Assembly (NCBI GenBank): GCA_910585815.1
Contig: CAJUFJ010000025.1
Span: forward strand, 1-46,194
DNA: 46,194 nt
Direction of reading: 5' to 3'
Origin: an uncultured Oscillospiraceae bacterium
Lineage (GTDB): Bacteria; Bacillota; Clostridia; Oscillospirales; Oscillospiraceae
The position numbers and the translations under genes were made by a program. Each line of letters opens with the position of its first letter. Position 1 is the stretch's first letter. The notes beneath the pieces were generated by a model. The model was not told where the DNA came from and ran no database searches. It worked only from the letters and a program-made list of their open reading frames with translations. Below are positions 7,722-15,222 of this stretch, piece after piece.

Positions 7722-9641
7722 TCATCGGTCAGTGCCCGCTGTCTGTTCCATCGCTTTCAGCCTGCGCCACAGTGTCACGCGGCTGATGCCCAGTATGGCG
7801 GCCGCCCTGGTGTAATTTCCGCCCGCCTCCACCAGCGCGCCCTGAATGCGTTTCCACTCGGCGGTTTGGGCCGGAACGGCCTCGGGCTCCGGGTGCGGCA
7901 GGGCCGTGTGAACGCTTCGGGCCTTTCTGCGCTGTATTTCCGTACCGATCAGGTCCAGAAACGTGCCGTTGGCGTCGCCGTCGCCCCACATGGTCATAAC
8001 CGTTTTGGCGAAGTTTTCCAGCTCCCGGATATTGCCCGGCCAGCTGTGGGAGCAGAGAAGATGGGCCAGCGTTGCGTCCTTCTCCTCCAGCTGCGCCGCA
8101 AGGGAGCCGCTGCGCTTGGCGACAAACTCCAGGAAAAGGGGCAGAATGTCCTCCTGCCTCTGGCGGAGCGGTGGGAGCTCCAGCTCCAGAACGGCCAAAC
8201 GGTAGTACAGGTCCTCCCGAAACTTCTGCTGCTGCACCAGCTCCCAAAGGTTGCGGTTGGTGGCCGCGATAATGCGCACGTCGAAGTTGATAACCTTGCT
8301 GCCGCCGACGTGGATAAGCTGCCGTTCCTGAATAACCCGCAGCAGCTTGCTTTGCAGGGGCAGGCTCAGCTCGCCGATCTCGTCCAGAAAGATGGTCCCC
8401 TTATGGGCCACCTCAAAATACCCCTGCTTTCCGCCCTTCCGCGCGCCGGTAAAAGCGCCCTCGTCATAGCCAAAGAGCTCGCTCTCCAGCAGGGTCTCGC
8501 TGATGGCGGAGCAGTTCACCGCAACAAAGGGGTTGTTGGCCCGGGCGCTGTGGTTGTGGATAGACTGGGCCAGCACCTCCTTTCCGGTCCCTGTCTCCCC
8601 CAGAATAATCACGCAGTCCTCACTTTTGGCAAATTTCTTTGCGGTGGAGACCAGAGTGTGAAAGGAGGGATTTCGGCTTTCAAAGGCGTCAAAGCGGTGC
8701 TTGGCCACAAAGCCCTTTTGGGCCAGCGCGTTGCGGATGTGCTGCTCCTGCCGCTGAATGGTCCGGACGTTGTCCAGATTGATCATCACATTGCTGAGCT
8801 CCCCCTTGGAAAGTATGGGGATAATCGAGGCGATATATTGCTCTCCGCCAAAGCTGCACATCAGATGATTCAGGACCTCGTGGCTCTGAAACACCGTGTT
8901 GAGGGGTTCCGGCGGGAAGAATTGCGCGATGGAATGGCCAAGGAGCTGCTGGCGGGTCATTTTCAGGATCTTTCCGGCCGAGTCGTTGCACATGGAGATA
9001 CGGCCCTGCCGGTCGGTAAACAGGATGCCCTGGTGGGAATATTGAAAAATCGTGGACATCTGCTGCTTGACCTCCAGCTCCTTGCAGATGGAGACCGCTG
9101 TGTCGTACGCCAGTTGGATGAAGGAGCACAGGGACTCCTGGGGGTAGACAAAGATGCTTTTCAGCCCCATGGCGGACGCTTCCTCACAGACCAGTCCGCT
9201 GCCGATCACGCAGCGAAAGCCCCGGTCCTTATATTTGTGAATGATGCGGCCGGCATCCGCCAGAGTGTCGTAGTAGTCGGAGACGATGTGCACCGACAGA
9301 ATGTCCTGTATCTGCCCTACCAAAGGAGAACCGGACTCGGAGGGCAGGATGATAACGGGGTTGTGGTCATAGGGCAGGGCGTTGCTGTAGGCCAGGAGAA
9401 TGTCAAACAGACTGGGCTCGATTTTGATAATTGGCTTGTCCGTGATCTTGTGCAGCGCCTTGACCAGATAGCCGCTGGACAAAAGGACGTCCGACTTTGC
9501 CAGCTCCGGCGGCAGGCGGCTTTCGTCATGGACCAGGGAGTCGGACAGGATAAAATCCGCGTCCAGCCCCATAAAATCAATTGCCTTGATAAGGGCCTGT
9601 GCAATTTGCCCCATACAGACAACTCCAATTTTCGGTTTCAT
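7722..9641 (-). CDS. PrpR-type sigma-54-dependent transcriptional activator
   Basis: Enhancer-binding activator of 639 aa for sigma-54 RNA polymerase. The N-terminal ~180 residues (KPKIGVVCMGQIAQAL, then VIGSGLVCEEA) match the PrpR_N sensor type, which in propionate regulators binds a catabolic intermediate such as 2-methylcitrate. A PAS domain follows (about 195-310). The AAA+ domain has Walker A GETGTGKE at about 348-355 and the sigma-54 contact loop GAFTGA at about 394-400, with the Walker B region FLDEIGEL. A Fis-type helix-turn-helix ends the protein (NYTRAAAILGISRVTLWRRL). ATG 9641 has GGGGGA upstream; ATG 9692 would add an atypical tail. It is divergent from the PrpD/TRAP operon, whose first promoter is sigma-54 type, so that operon is its likely target. 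Effector unknown. Confidence 0.92.
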   Translation of the reverse strand: MKPKIGVVCMGQIAQALIKAIDFMGLDADFILSDSLVHDESRLPPELAKSDVLLSSGYLVKALHKITDKPIIKIEPSLFDILLAYSNALPYDHNPVIILPSESGSPLVGQIQDILSVHIVSDYYDTLADAGRIIHKYKDRGFRCVIGSGLVCEEASAMGLKSIFVYPQESLCSFIQLAYDTAVSICKELEVKQQMSTIFQYSHQGILFTDRQGRISMCNDSAGKILKMTRQQLLGHSIAQFFPPEPLNTVFQSHEVLNHLMCSFGGEQYIASIIPILSKGELSNVMINLDNVRTIQRQEQHIRNALAQKGFVAKHRFDAFESRNPSFHTLVSTAKKFAKSEDCVIILGETGTGKEVLAQSIHNHSARANNPFVAVNCSAISETLLESELFGYDEGAFTGARKGGKQGYFEVAHKGTIFLDEIGELSLPLQSKLLRVIQERQLIHVGGSKVINFDVRIIAATNRNLWELVQQQKFREDLYYRLAVLELELPPLRQRQEDILPLFLEFVAKRSGSLAAQLEEKDATLAHLLCSHSWPGNIRELENFAKTVMTMWGDGDANGTFLDLIGTEIQRRKARSVHTALPHPEPEAVPAQTAEWKRIQGALVEAGGNYTRAAAILGISRVTLWRRLKAMEQTAGTDR

Positions 9642-9671
9642 ATACAGTTCCCCCACATCAGTTGGCTTGGA

Positions 9672-9705
9672 AGCAGCTTTAGTGTAACACATTGTTTCAA
9701 ATAGC
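9672..9705 (-). promoter_or_regulatory. Candidate sigma-A promoter of the PrpR-type gene
   Basis: Reading the minus strand, a weak -35 TTGCGC is followed after 17 bases (TATTTGAAACAATGTGT) by -10 TACACT, ending about 35 bases before the start codon. The dyad GTGTAACAC overlaps the -10. The palindrome at 9716-9731 lies just upstream of the -35, so autoregulation is possible. Confidence 0.4.
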
Positions 9706-9715
9706 GCAACACCTT

Positions 9716-9731
9716 TGCAGCAATTGTTGCA
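9716..9731. promoter_or_regulatory. 16-bp palindrome, candidate activator binding site (UAS)
   Basis: TGCAGCAATTGTTGCA is a palindrome with one mismatched pair. It lies about 180 bp upstream of the -24/-12 promoter at 9912, the distance expected of an enhancer site for a sigma-54 activator, and between the divergent regulator and operon. A second inverted repeat (GCAAAAAA/TTTTTTGC around an 8-nt centre) is at 9789-9817. Confidence 0.45.
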
Positions 9732-9911
9732 GATAATTCAAAGGAAACAAACTGACATCTGGACAGCAGGAGGTTTTTGCTTCCCTTTCCGGCAAAAAAT
9801 GGCCGCCTTTTTTGCGGAACTTCCCGGTGCGGGGGGATGGAATTGGTGGAAACCTATAAAAATGAACGGTAGATTTCGCCGCAATCACGAAAAATGAAAA
9901 GGAGCCAAACC

Positions 9912-9928
9912 TGGTATCATAATTGCTT
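9912..9928 (+). promoter_or_regulatory. Sigma-54 (-24/-12) promoter
   Basis: TGGTATCATAATTGCTT has GG (9913-9914) and GC (9925-9926) separated by exactly ten bases, with TTGC at -12, the signature of an RpoN promoter. Predicted start near 9938, giving a leader of about 65 nt before the first gene. It fits the divergent GAFTGA-type activator. Confidence 0.78.
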
Positions 9929-10002
9929 GTACTATTCAGGCAGAAAGAGTTCCTCTTTCATCCCCATCAGCGTTAAAAAAATCGGAAAAGGAGCATGTTA
10001 TT

Positions 10003-11388
10003 ATGGAGAAAAAACAGTCCCTGTCTCAGCAGGTTGCGAAAATCGGCGCCGGTCTGAAGTTTGAGGATTTGCCGGACAGAGTGGTGCAGAATTCCAAGAT
10101 GTACATTATGGATCTGCTGGGCAATATCATCGCCTCCCGCCATGTGGACTCCAGCCTGACCTGTCTCCAGGCCGCCCGGGAGCTGGGCGACGGGGAGCCC
10201 ACATCCACCGCCATCGGCTGCCACTACAAAACCACCCCCCAGATGGCCGCCATGATCAACGGAACCTTCGGCCATGCCTTTGATATGGACGACGACCACC
10301 GCTACGGCACCCAGCATTCCTCCGTTGTGGTCTTCCCCGCCATTCTGGCCCTGGCCGAGAAGTATGGCAAGAGCGGCAAGGAAGTGCTTACCGCCTTCGC
10401 CTACGGCTCTGAAATCACCATCCGCCTGGGCGAGGCCTTTGAGGGGCAGACTTACTATCAGGGCTTCCACCCCACCGGGACCTGCGGCGTGTTCGGCGCC
10501 ACCGGCGGCGCGGCCAAGCTGCTGGGCCTGAACGAGGAGCAAATCACCTACGCGCTGGGCCTGGCGGGCAGCCAGGCGGCGGGCCTGCTGGAGTGGAAGG
10601 CACAGGGGACCTGGTCCAAACGCTACCAGGCCGGCCACCCCGCCATGTGCGGCGTCATCAGCGCCATAATGGCCAAGAACGGCTACACCGCCCCCACCAC
10701 CGTCTGGGACGGGCAGGACGGCTTCCTGCGGGCCTACTCCTACAAGGATATCTGGAATGAGGCCAAGGTGAGCGAGGAGTTTGGCCAGCGTTGGGAGATG
10801 GCCGACACCTCCATCAAGGTACATGCCTGCTGCCGTTTCTCCGCCCCCCTGGCCGACTGCGGCGTGGACCTGTTCAAGCGCGGCGTGGACTACCGCCAGG
10901 TGGAGTCCATCCTGGCCCGCGTCAACAAATATTCCATCAAGGTCCTGACCATCCCCGAGGAGACCAAGGCCGACCCCAAGACGGTGGTGGACGCCCAGTT
11001 CTCCCTGCCCTACGCCATCGCCTGCGGCATGGTCAAGGGCCACGAGAACATCGACGACTACACCTATGAGGCCATCCGGGACCCGGAGGTCCTGGCCCTG
11101 GCCAAGAAGGTCAAGTGGATGCTGGACCCGGAGATCGAGAAGGTGTATCCCAAGTACTACCCCTGCACCGTCGAGGTCACCATGAAGGACGGCAGCGTGA
11201 TCACCTCCCACACCGAGTACCCCAAGGGCGACCCGGAGAACCCCGTCAGCTGGAACGAGGCGGTGGAGAAGTTCCGTTTTATGGCCGGCCACGAGATGGG
11301 CAGCTACAAAATCGAGCGGATTATCGACCTTTGCAGCCGCCTGGACGAGCTGGAGAATCTGAACGAGCTGGTAGAGCTGCTGGCGTAA
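10003..11388 (+). CDS. MmgE/PrpD family protein (2-methylcitrate dehydratase-like)
   Basis: A 461-aa member of the MmgE/PrpD family, which contains iron-independent 2-methylcitrate dehydratase, cis-aconitate decarboxylase and related lyases or epimerases acting on tricarboxylates. Recognisable family features include GHAFDMDDDH near residue 90, the TGTCGVFGATGGAAKLLGL stretch, and GSQAAGLLEW. It is cytosolic with no signal peptide. The ATG has AAGGAG nine bases upstream. It is the first gene after the sigma-54 promoter, and a very stable hairpin separates it from the next gene. The chemistry cannot be fixed from sequence: dehydration of a hydroxy-tricarboxylate, or decarboxylation, are both possible. 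GC content (42 of 60 bases in 10861-10920) is much higher than in the gene that follows. Confidence 0.88.
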   Translation: MEKKQSLSQQVAKIGAGLKFEDLPDRVVQNSKMYIMDLLGNIIASRHVDSSLTCLQAARELGDGEPTSTAIGCHYKTTPQMAAMINGTFGHAFDMDDDHRYGTQHSSVVVFPAILALAEKYGKSGKEVLTAFAYGSEITIRLGEAFEGQTYYQGFHPTGTCGVFGATGGAAKLLGLNEEQITYALGLAGSQAAGLLEWKAQGTWSKRYQAGHPAMCGVISAIMAKNGYTAPTTVWDGQDGFLRAYSYKDIWNEAKVSEEFGQRWEMADTSIKVHACCRFSAPLADCGVDLFKRGVDYRQVESILARVNKYSIKVLTIPEETKADPKTVVDAQFSLPYAIACGMVKGHENIDDYTYEAIRDPEVLALAKKVKWMLDPEIEKVYPKYYPCTVEVTMKDGSVITSHTEYPKGDPENPVSWNEAVEKFRFMAGHEMGSYKIERIIDLCSRLDELENLNELVELLA

Positions 11389-11395
11389 AAGCAAG

Positions 11396-11430
11396 CGTCT
11401 CGGGAGGCCCATCCAGGGCCTTCCGGGACG
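11396..11430 (+). promoter_or_regulatory. Stable intercistronic hairpin
   Basis: A 15-bp stem (11396-11410 with 11416-11430, two G-T wobbles) around a 5-nt loop lies between two operon genes. No T-run follows, so it is more likely an mRNA 3'-end stabiliser or partial attenuator than a terminator. Confidence 0.6.
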
Positions 11431-11454
11431 TTCAAGGAGGATGGTGTTTCCCTA

Positions 11455-12201
11455 ATGAGCAAGTTCACAATCTATCCATTGCACCTTGGAACCATAAACC
11501 GTGAGTGCTCCAACATGATTTACAGGACAAATCCAGGTGTAAAAGTGGATTTTCCCCTGATTGCTTATTATTTAACAGATGGACAGCAAAAAATTCTGTT
11601 CGATACAGGGGCATTTGTACCTGAGAACGGCTATGTACCGGCCGGAAAACCGAACGGCCCATATATCCAAAAAGAAGATCAGCGCCTGGACAACGCATTA
11701 AAAGCAATTGGTGTACGCTGTGAAGACATTCATACCGTAATTCTGTCTCACCTGCATTGGGACCATGCAGGTTCCTGTCACTTTTTCCCAAACGTAACCT
11801 TTATTGTCCAGGAGATTGAATACCAGTACGCTCTTCACCCCATCAAGATTCACCAATTTCCTTATCGCAAGGAGGAATTTGAAGGGTTGAATTTCCGGTT
11901 TGTGAATGGTGATGTAGAAATTGGAAACGGCCTAAAGCTTATCCTGACCCCAGGCCATACACCTGGTTCGCAGACACTGCTGGTAGATACAGCGGAAGGA
12001 ATTTATGCTCTGGTTGCGGACCTGGTCAACACCCGGGAGTGCTGGGAATCTGATCCAAAGCTGGCCAACGGCTATCATACGGACCTCCTGGTCCATTACC
12101 AAAGCTTTGACAAGGTTGCGGCAATCACAGACCACATTTTAGAGGGGCACGAGATAAAAATATTTGAGCACAAATGCTATCCACACAATGCACAGAGCTA
12201 A
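11455..12201 (+). CDS. MBL-fold metallohydrolase, N-acyl homoserine lactonase-like
   Basis: A 248-aa metallo-beta-lactamase-fold hydrolase. The dinuclear zinc motif HLHWDH is at residues 99-104 (HxHxDH); further ligands are in TPGHTPGS, the Asp of ALVADLVN, and the late HKCYPHN. Layout and length match the AiiA/quorum-quenching lactonase family, whose members open lactone rings; many relatives have other ester, lactone or thioester substrates. In this operon a lactone form of the transported acid is a reasonable substrate, but that is inference. AAGGAGG lies 14 bases upstream of the ATG, a long spacing. Base composition is unlike its neighbours: 26 G+C in 11701-11760 and 25 in 11881-11940, against about 40 per 60 in flanking genes, suggesting a separate origin. 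Confidence 0.87.
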   Translation: MSKFTIYPLHLGTINRECSNMIYRTNPGVKVDFPLIAYYLTDGQQKILFDTGAFVPENGYVPAGKPNGPYIQKEDQRLDNALKAIGVRCEDIHTVILSHLHWDHAGSCHFFPNVTFIVQEIEYQYALHPIKIHQFPYRKEEFEGLNFRFVNGDVEIGNGLKLILTPGHTPGSQTLLVDTAEGIYALVADLVNTRECWESDPKLANGYHTDLLVHYQSFDKVAAITDHILEGHEIKIFEHKCYPHNAQS

Positions 12202-12217
12202 GAAAAGGAGAATGATT

Positions 12218-13288
12218 ATGCGAACTACAAGTAGGATCGCTGCTTTGATAATTGCCGCAATCATTGCGTGTTCTCTGACGGCCTGCAGGCCGAAGGAGAC
12301 CGGACCATCAACTACTACTTCAGGAAACAATTCCGGCAGCACGGGAGGCACAGCCTCGGCCTCCTATGTGTTTAAGGCTGGACACGTTCAACCCGCCACC
12401 CACCCCTACCACACTGGTCTGGTTTATATGAATGAACTGCTTCAAGAACGGACCGGCGGCCAGGTTGCCCTGGATATTTACCCCTCCTCGCAGCTGGGCG
12501 CTGAACGGGAGTTGGTGGAAAGCGTGCAGATGGGCACCGTGGATATCGGTCTGGTCACCTCTCCTCTAGCAAATTTCGACACCAGCTGGTATCTGTTTGA
12601 CATGCCCGGCATTTTCTACACAAAAGAGCACGCATATGAATTTTTAGATGGCGAGCGCGGACAGGAAATGTTGGATAATCTGGCAAGCATCAACATAAAG
12701 GGAGTGTCCTTCTGGGAAACCGGCTTCTTCAACATCTTTGTCAACGAGCGTGCCATTGAAACTCCGCAGGATGTGGCTGGTATGACCATCCGTGTGATGG
12801 AAAACGACGCTTATATTAAATACTTTTCCGAGTTAGGTGCAAATCCTGTGCCAATGGCCTACTCAGAAGTATTCACCGGCATCCAGAACGGGACTGTTAA
12901 CGGAACTTTAATTCCCATCGCCGCTATTTATATGAATCAGTTTTACACCGTTGCGCCCTATATCACCCGGTCACAAAACTGGTACTGTCCCGTTACCTTC
13001 CTGATGAGTATGGATGCCTGGAATTCAATGCCAAGTGACTTGCAAGAGGCGTTCCAGGAGTGTGCCAATGAGGCACGTGATTATATGCGTCAGGAACTGA
13101 CTAACTCCGAGGAGGATCAGGTAGCTGAAATGACGGCCGCCGGGTGCACCATAACAGAGGTGAACAAAGAGGATTGGCGCCGCCTGGAGGCTGATGCGGT
13201 GCAGAGCGTGAAGGATCAGTTTGTGGGCACGTATGTGGATCAGGAAACCCTGGATTATATTGAATCAATCGGCGAGAAATACCGCTGA
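12218..13288 (+). CDS. dctP: TRAP transporter solute-binding lipoprotein DctP
   Basis: Extracytoplasmic binding protein (356 aa) of a TRAP transporter, which drives uptake of carboxylates with a sodium gradient. ATG 12218 is chosen because AGGAG sits seven bases upstream; an ATG two codons earlier and another inside the previous gene are poorer. It has a lipoprotein signal with lipobox LTAC near residue 21, then a low-complexity Ser/Thr/Gly linker before the DctP fold (FKAGHVQPATHPYHTGLVY, GMTIRVMEND, YSEVFTGIQNGTV). The conserved Arg in GMTIRVME is the usual contact to the substrate carboxylate. The two permease genes follow after a 12-bp hairpin. Substrate inferred to be a di- or tricarboxylate matching the enzymes downstream. 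Confidence 0.92.
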   Translation: MRTTSRIAALIIAAIIACSLTACRPKETGPSTTTSGNNSGSTGGTASASYVFKAGHVQPATHPYHTGLVYMNELLQERTGGQVALDIYPSSQLGAERELVESVQMGTVDIGLVTSPLANFDTSWYLFDMPGIFYTKEHAYEFLDGERGQEMLDNLASINIKGVSFWETGFFNIFVNERAIETPQDVAGMTIRVMENDAYIKYFSELGANPVPMAYSEVFTGIQNGTVNGTLIPIAAIYMNQFYTVAPYITRSQNWYCPVTFLMSMDAWNSMPSDLQEAFQECANEARDYMRQELTNSEEDQVAEMTAAGCTITEVNKEDWRRLEADAVQSVKDQFVGTYVDQETLDYIESIGEKYR

Positions 13289-13296
13289 ACTGCCTG

Positions 13297-13335
13297 AACC
13301 AGCGGCCGGTGTTATTTAAATGGCGGCCGCTGGTT
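13297..13335 (+). promoter_or_regulatory. Intercistronic hairpin between dctP and dctQ
   Basis: A perfect 12-bp stem, AACCAGCGGCCG (13297-13308) with 13324-13335, around a 15-nt loop and without a T-run. Hairpins after binding-protein genes commonly protect the upstream message so that the binding protein is made in excess over the permease; here that role is inferred. Confidence 0.6.
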
Positions 13336-13373
13336 TCTGCCTCATATCCCACACTTTGCAAAGGAGATAAAAC

Positions 13374-13904
13374 ATGGATGAGAAACGTTCCGATATTGTA
13401 GCCGCAGATAGGTTTATGCGGCTGGTCGGCTGGCTTCAAAATATTTTTTCCGTTGTTCCGTTGGTGCTGATGTGCTTTATCGTGCTGGTTTCTGTCATCA
13501 TGCGCTATGCGCTGAAAATTCCGTTTACCTGGGGCGAGGAAGCCGCGCGATATTTGATGATCTTTGCGGCTATGCTGGCCATTGGTATGGGGGTGCGTGA
13601 AAAGGCGCATTTGGGGGTTACTATCTTTACAGACCTGATGCCCAAAAAGCTCCGATTTGTTGTAACCGGATTCGCACAGCTTATTAGCCTTGGGATCTAT
13701 CTCTGCCTCACGTATCTATCCTGGCAGTTCATCACGGCACAGTATAAATTCGGACAGTTTTCCGCAGCACTGAAGCTTCCCATGTATCTGGTGTATGGGA
13801 TGCTGCTGCTGGGGTTTGGATTCAGTTGCATAGAGTCCTTCTATGTGTTTTATCGTGACTTCATTCGCAGGAAACCGCTGGATGCTACGGAGGAGATTAT
13901 ATGA
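13374..13904 (+). CDS. dctQ: TRAP transporter small permease DctQ
   Basis: A 176-aa membrane protein with four predicted helices (for example IFSVVPLVLMCFIVLVSVI near residue 30 and YLMIFAAMLAIGMGV near residue 60). The loop containing FTWGEEAARYL is the family hallmark of DctQ subunits, which pair with the large permease. AGGAG lies seven bases before the ATG. The stop overlaps the dctM start by four bases (ATGA), so the two membrane subunits are translationally coupled. Confidence 0.92.
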   Translation: MDEKRSDIVAADRFMRLVGWLQNIFSVVPLVLMCFIVLVSVIMRYALKIPFTWGEEAARYLMIFAAMLAIGMGVREKAHLGVTIFTDLMPKKLRFVVTGFAQLISLGIYLCLTYLSWQFITAQYKFGQFSAALKLPMYLVYGMLLLGFGFSCIESFYVFYRDFIRRKPLDATEEII

Positions 13905-15199
13905 TAATTCTTCTATTTGTCAGCTTCTTTGTGCTACTGATTCTTGGCGTACCTGTCGCGCTCAGCCTTGCAGGGTCATCGATTTTGGCCCTATATATGG
14001 CCGATATCAACTTGGTTGTAGTGGCACAAAAAATGTTTACCGCAATGGACTCCTACAGCCTGATGGCTATCCCGTTTTTCATGATTGCCGGCGGACTGCT
14101 GGCAGACGGCGGAGTGTCCAAGCGGCTTACGGATTTTGCCAAATCTCTGGTCGGCTGGCTGCCAGGCGGATTTGCGGTGGTCGTTTTTCTATCTTCAGCA
14201 TTTTTTGGCGCAATCTCAGGTTCCTCCGCCGCCACCGTTGCGGCCATCGGCGCAATTATGGTGCCTGCCATGCTGGAGGATGGTTATCCACTGAAGTTCT
14301 CCCTTTCCACTGTGGCGGCCGGCGGCTTTCTGGGCATCATCGTCCCTCCCAGCATTCCGATGGTGATTTACGGAATGGCGGCCGGCACATCGGTCAGCGA
14401 GGTATTTATGGGCGGTTTCTTGCCTGGCTTTATGCTGGCAGGGGGAATGTCAGTTTATTCCATTCTTTGGGCCGTACGGCACAAGGAGATGCTGAAGCCT
14501 CACAGATTTTCCCCGCGGGTCGTATGGAAAACATTTAAAGACGCGATCTGGGCACTGATTATGCCGCTGATTGTTTTGGGTGGTATCTACGGCGGCATCT
14601 TCACCCCCACTGAAGCGGCTTGTGTGGCTGTATTCTATGGCCTGTTGGTGGGTTTGTTTGTGTACAGAGAGTTGGACATGGTCTCGATCTTCAAAATTTT
14701 GAGAAGCTCCATCATTACGACCGGCATGCTGTTGTTTGTTATCGCTGCCGCCACAGCCTTTGGCCTGGTGCTGACCCGTGAAAATGTGCCTCAGACCGTT
14801 GCTGCCATGATCACTTCCGTTGCAACAAACAAATTGATGTTCTGGCTGCTGGTAACAGCACTTTTGCTGGTTGTGGGCACATTCATGGACACCTGCCCGG
14901 CTGTGATGATTCTGACGCCTATTTTTACGCCGGCACTGGCAGCCTACAATATTGATCCAATTGTGTTTGGCGTGGTCATGATTATTAACCTGGGAATTGG
15001 TCTATGTACGCCTCCGGTGGGCCTGAATTTGTATGTTGCGGCAGGGCTCAAGAAGACAACCATTGAACAGGTGGTGTGTAAACATCTGTGGTTCTACCTG
15101 CTGGCCGCAGTAACCGTTCTGGTATTGCTGATGGCCTTCCCGAAGATCATCATGTTCCTGCCGGGGCTGATGAAGACAGCGACGATGGTTACAACCTAA
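13901..15199 (+). CDS. dctM: TRAP transporter large permease DctM
   Basis: The 432-aa transport subunit, with roughly twelve hydrophobic helices. Typical DctM stretches are visible: IPFFMIAGGLLADGG near residue 55, FGAISGSSAATVAAIG near 105, GIIVPPSIPMVIYG near 145 and LGIGLCTPPVGLNLY near 365. GGAGG is seven bases upstream of the ATG, which overlaps dctQ. Together with DctP and DctQ it makes a complete sodium-coupled importer embedded in a catabolic operon. GC content is intermediate between the AT-richer hydrolase gene before it and the GC-rich enzyme genes after it. Confidence 0.93.
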   Translation: MIILLFVSFFVLLILGVPVALSLAGSSILALYMADINLVVVAQKMFTAMDSYSLMAIPFFMIAGGLLADGGVSKRLTDFAKSLVGWLPGGFAVVVFLSSAFFGAISGSSAATVAAIGAIMVPAMLEDGYPLKFSLSTVAAGGFLGIIVPPSIPMVIYGMAAGTSVSEVFMGGFLPGFMLAGGMSVYSILWAVRHKEMLKPHRFSPRVVWKTFKDAIWALIMPLIVLGGIYGGIFTPTEAACVAVFYGLLVGLFVYRELDMVSIFKILRSSIITTGMLLFVIAAATAFGLVLTRENVPQTVAAMITSVATNKLMFWLLVTALLLVVGTFMDTCPAVMILTPIFTPALAAYNIDPIVFGVVMIINLGIGLCTPPVGLNLYVAAGLKKTTIEQVVCKHLWFYLLAAVTVLVLLMAFPKIIMFLPGLMKTATMVTT

Positions 15200-15222
15200 A
15201 CAAAATAAGAAGGGATCAAACA

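Noticed and set aside
3638..9704. Several 400-680-codon plus-strand open frames opposite the kinases and the PrpR-type gene
   Set aside because: All are Gln/His/Leu/Val-rich antisense shadows caused by high third-position GC; the minus-strand proteins have complete domain sets.
11441..11455. Tiny leader peptide (MVFP) ahead of the hydrolase gene, overlapping its start
   Set aside because: Its ATG directly abuts the AAGGAGG box with no spacing; it does not look translated.
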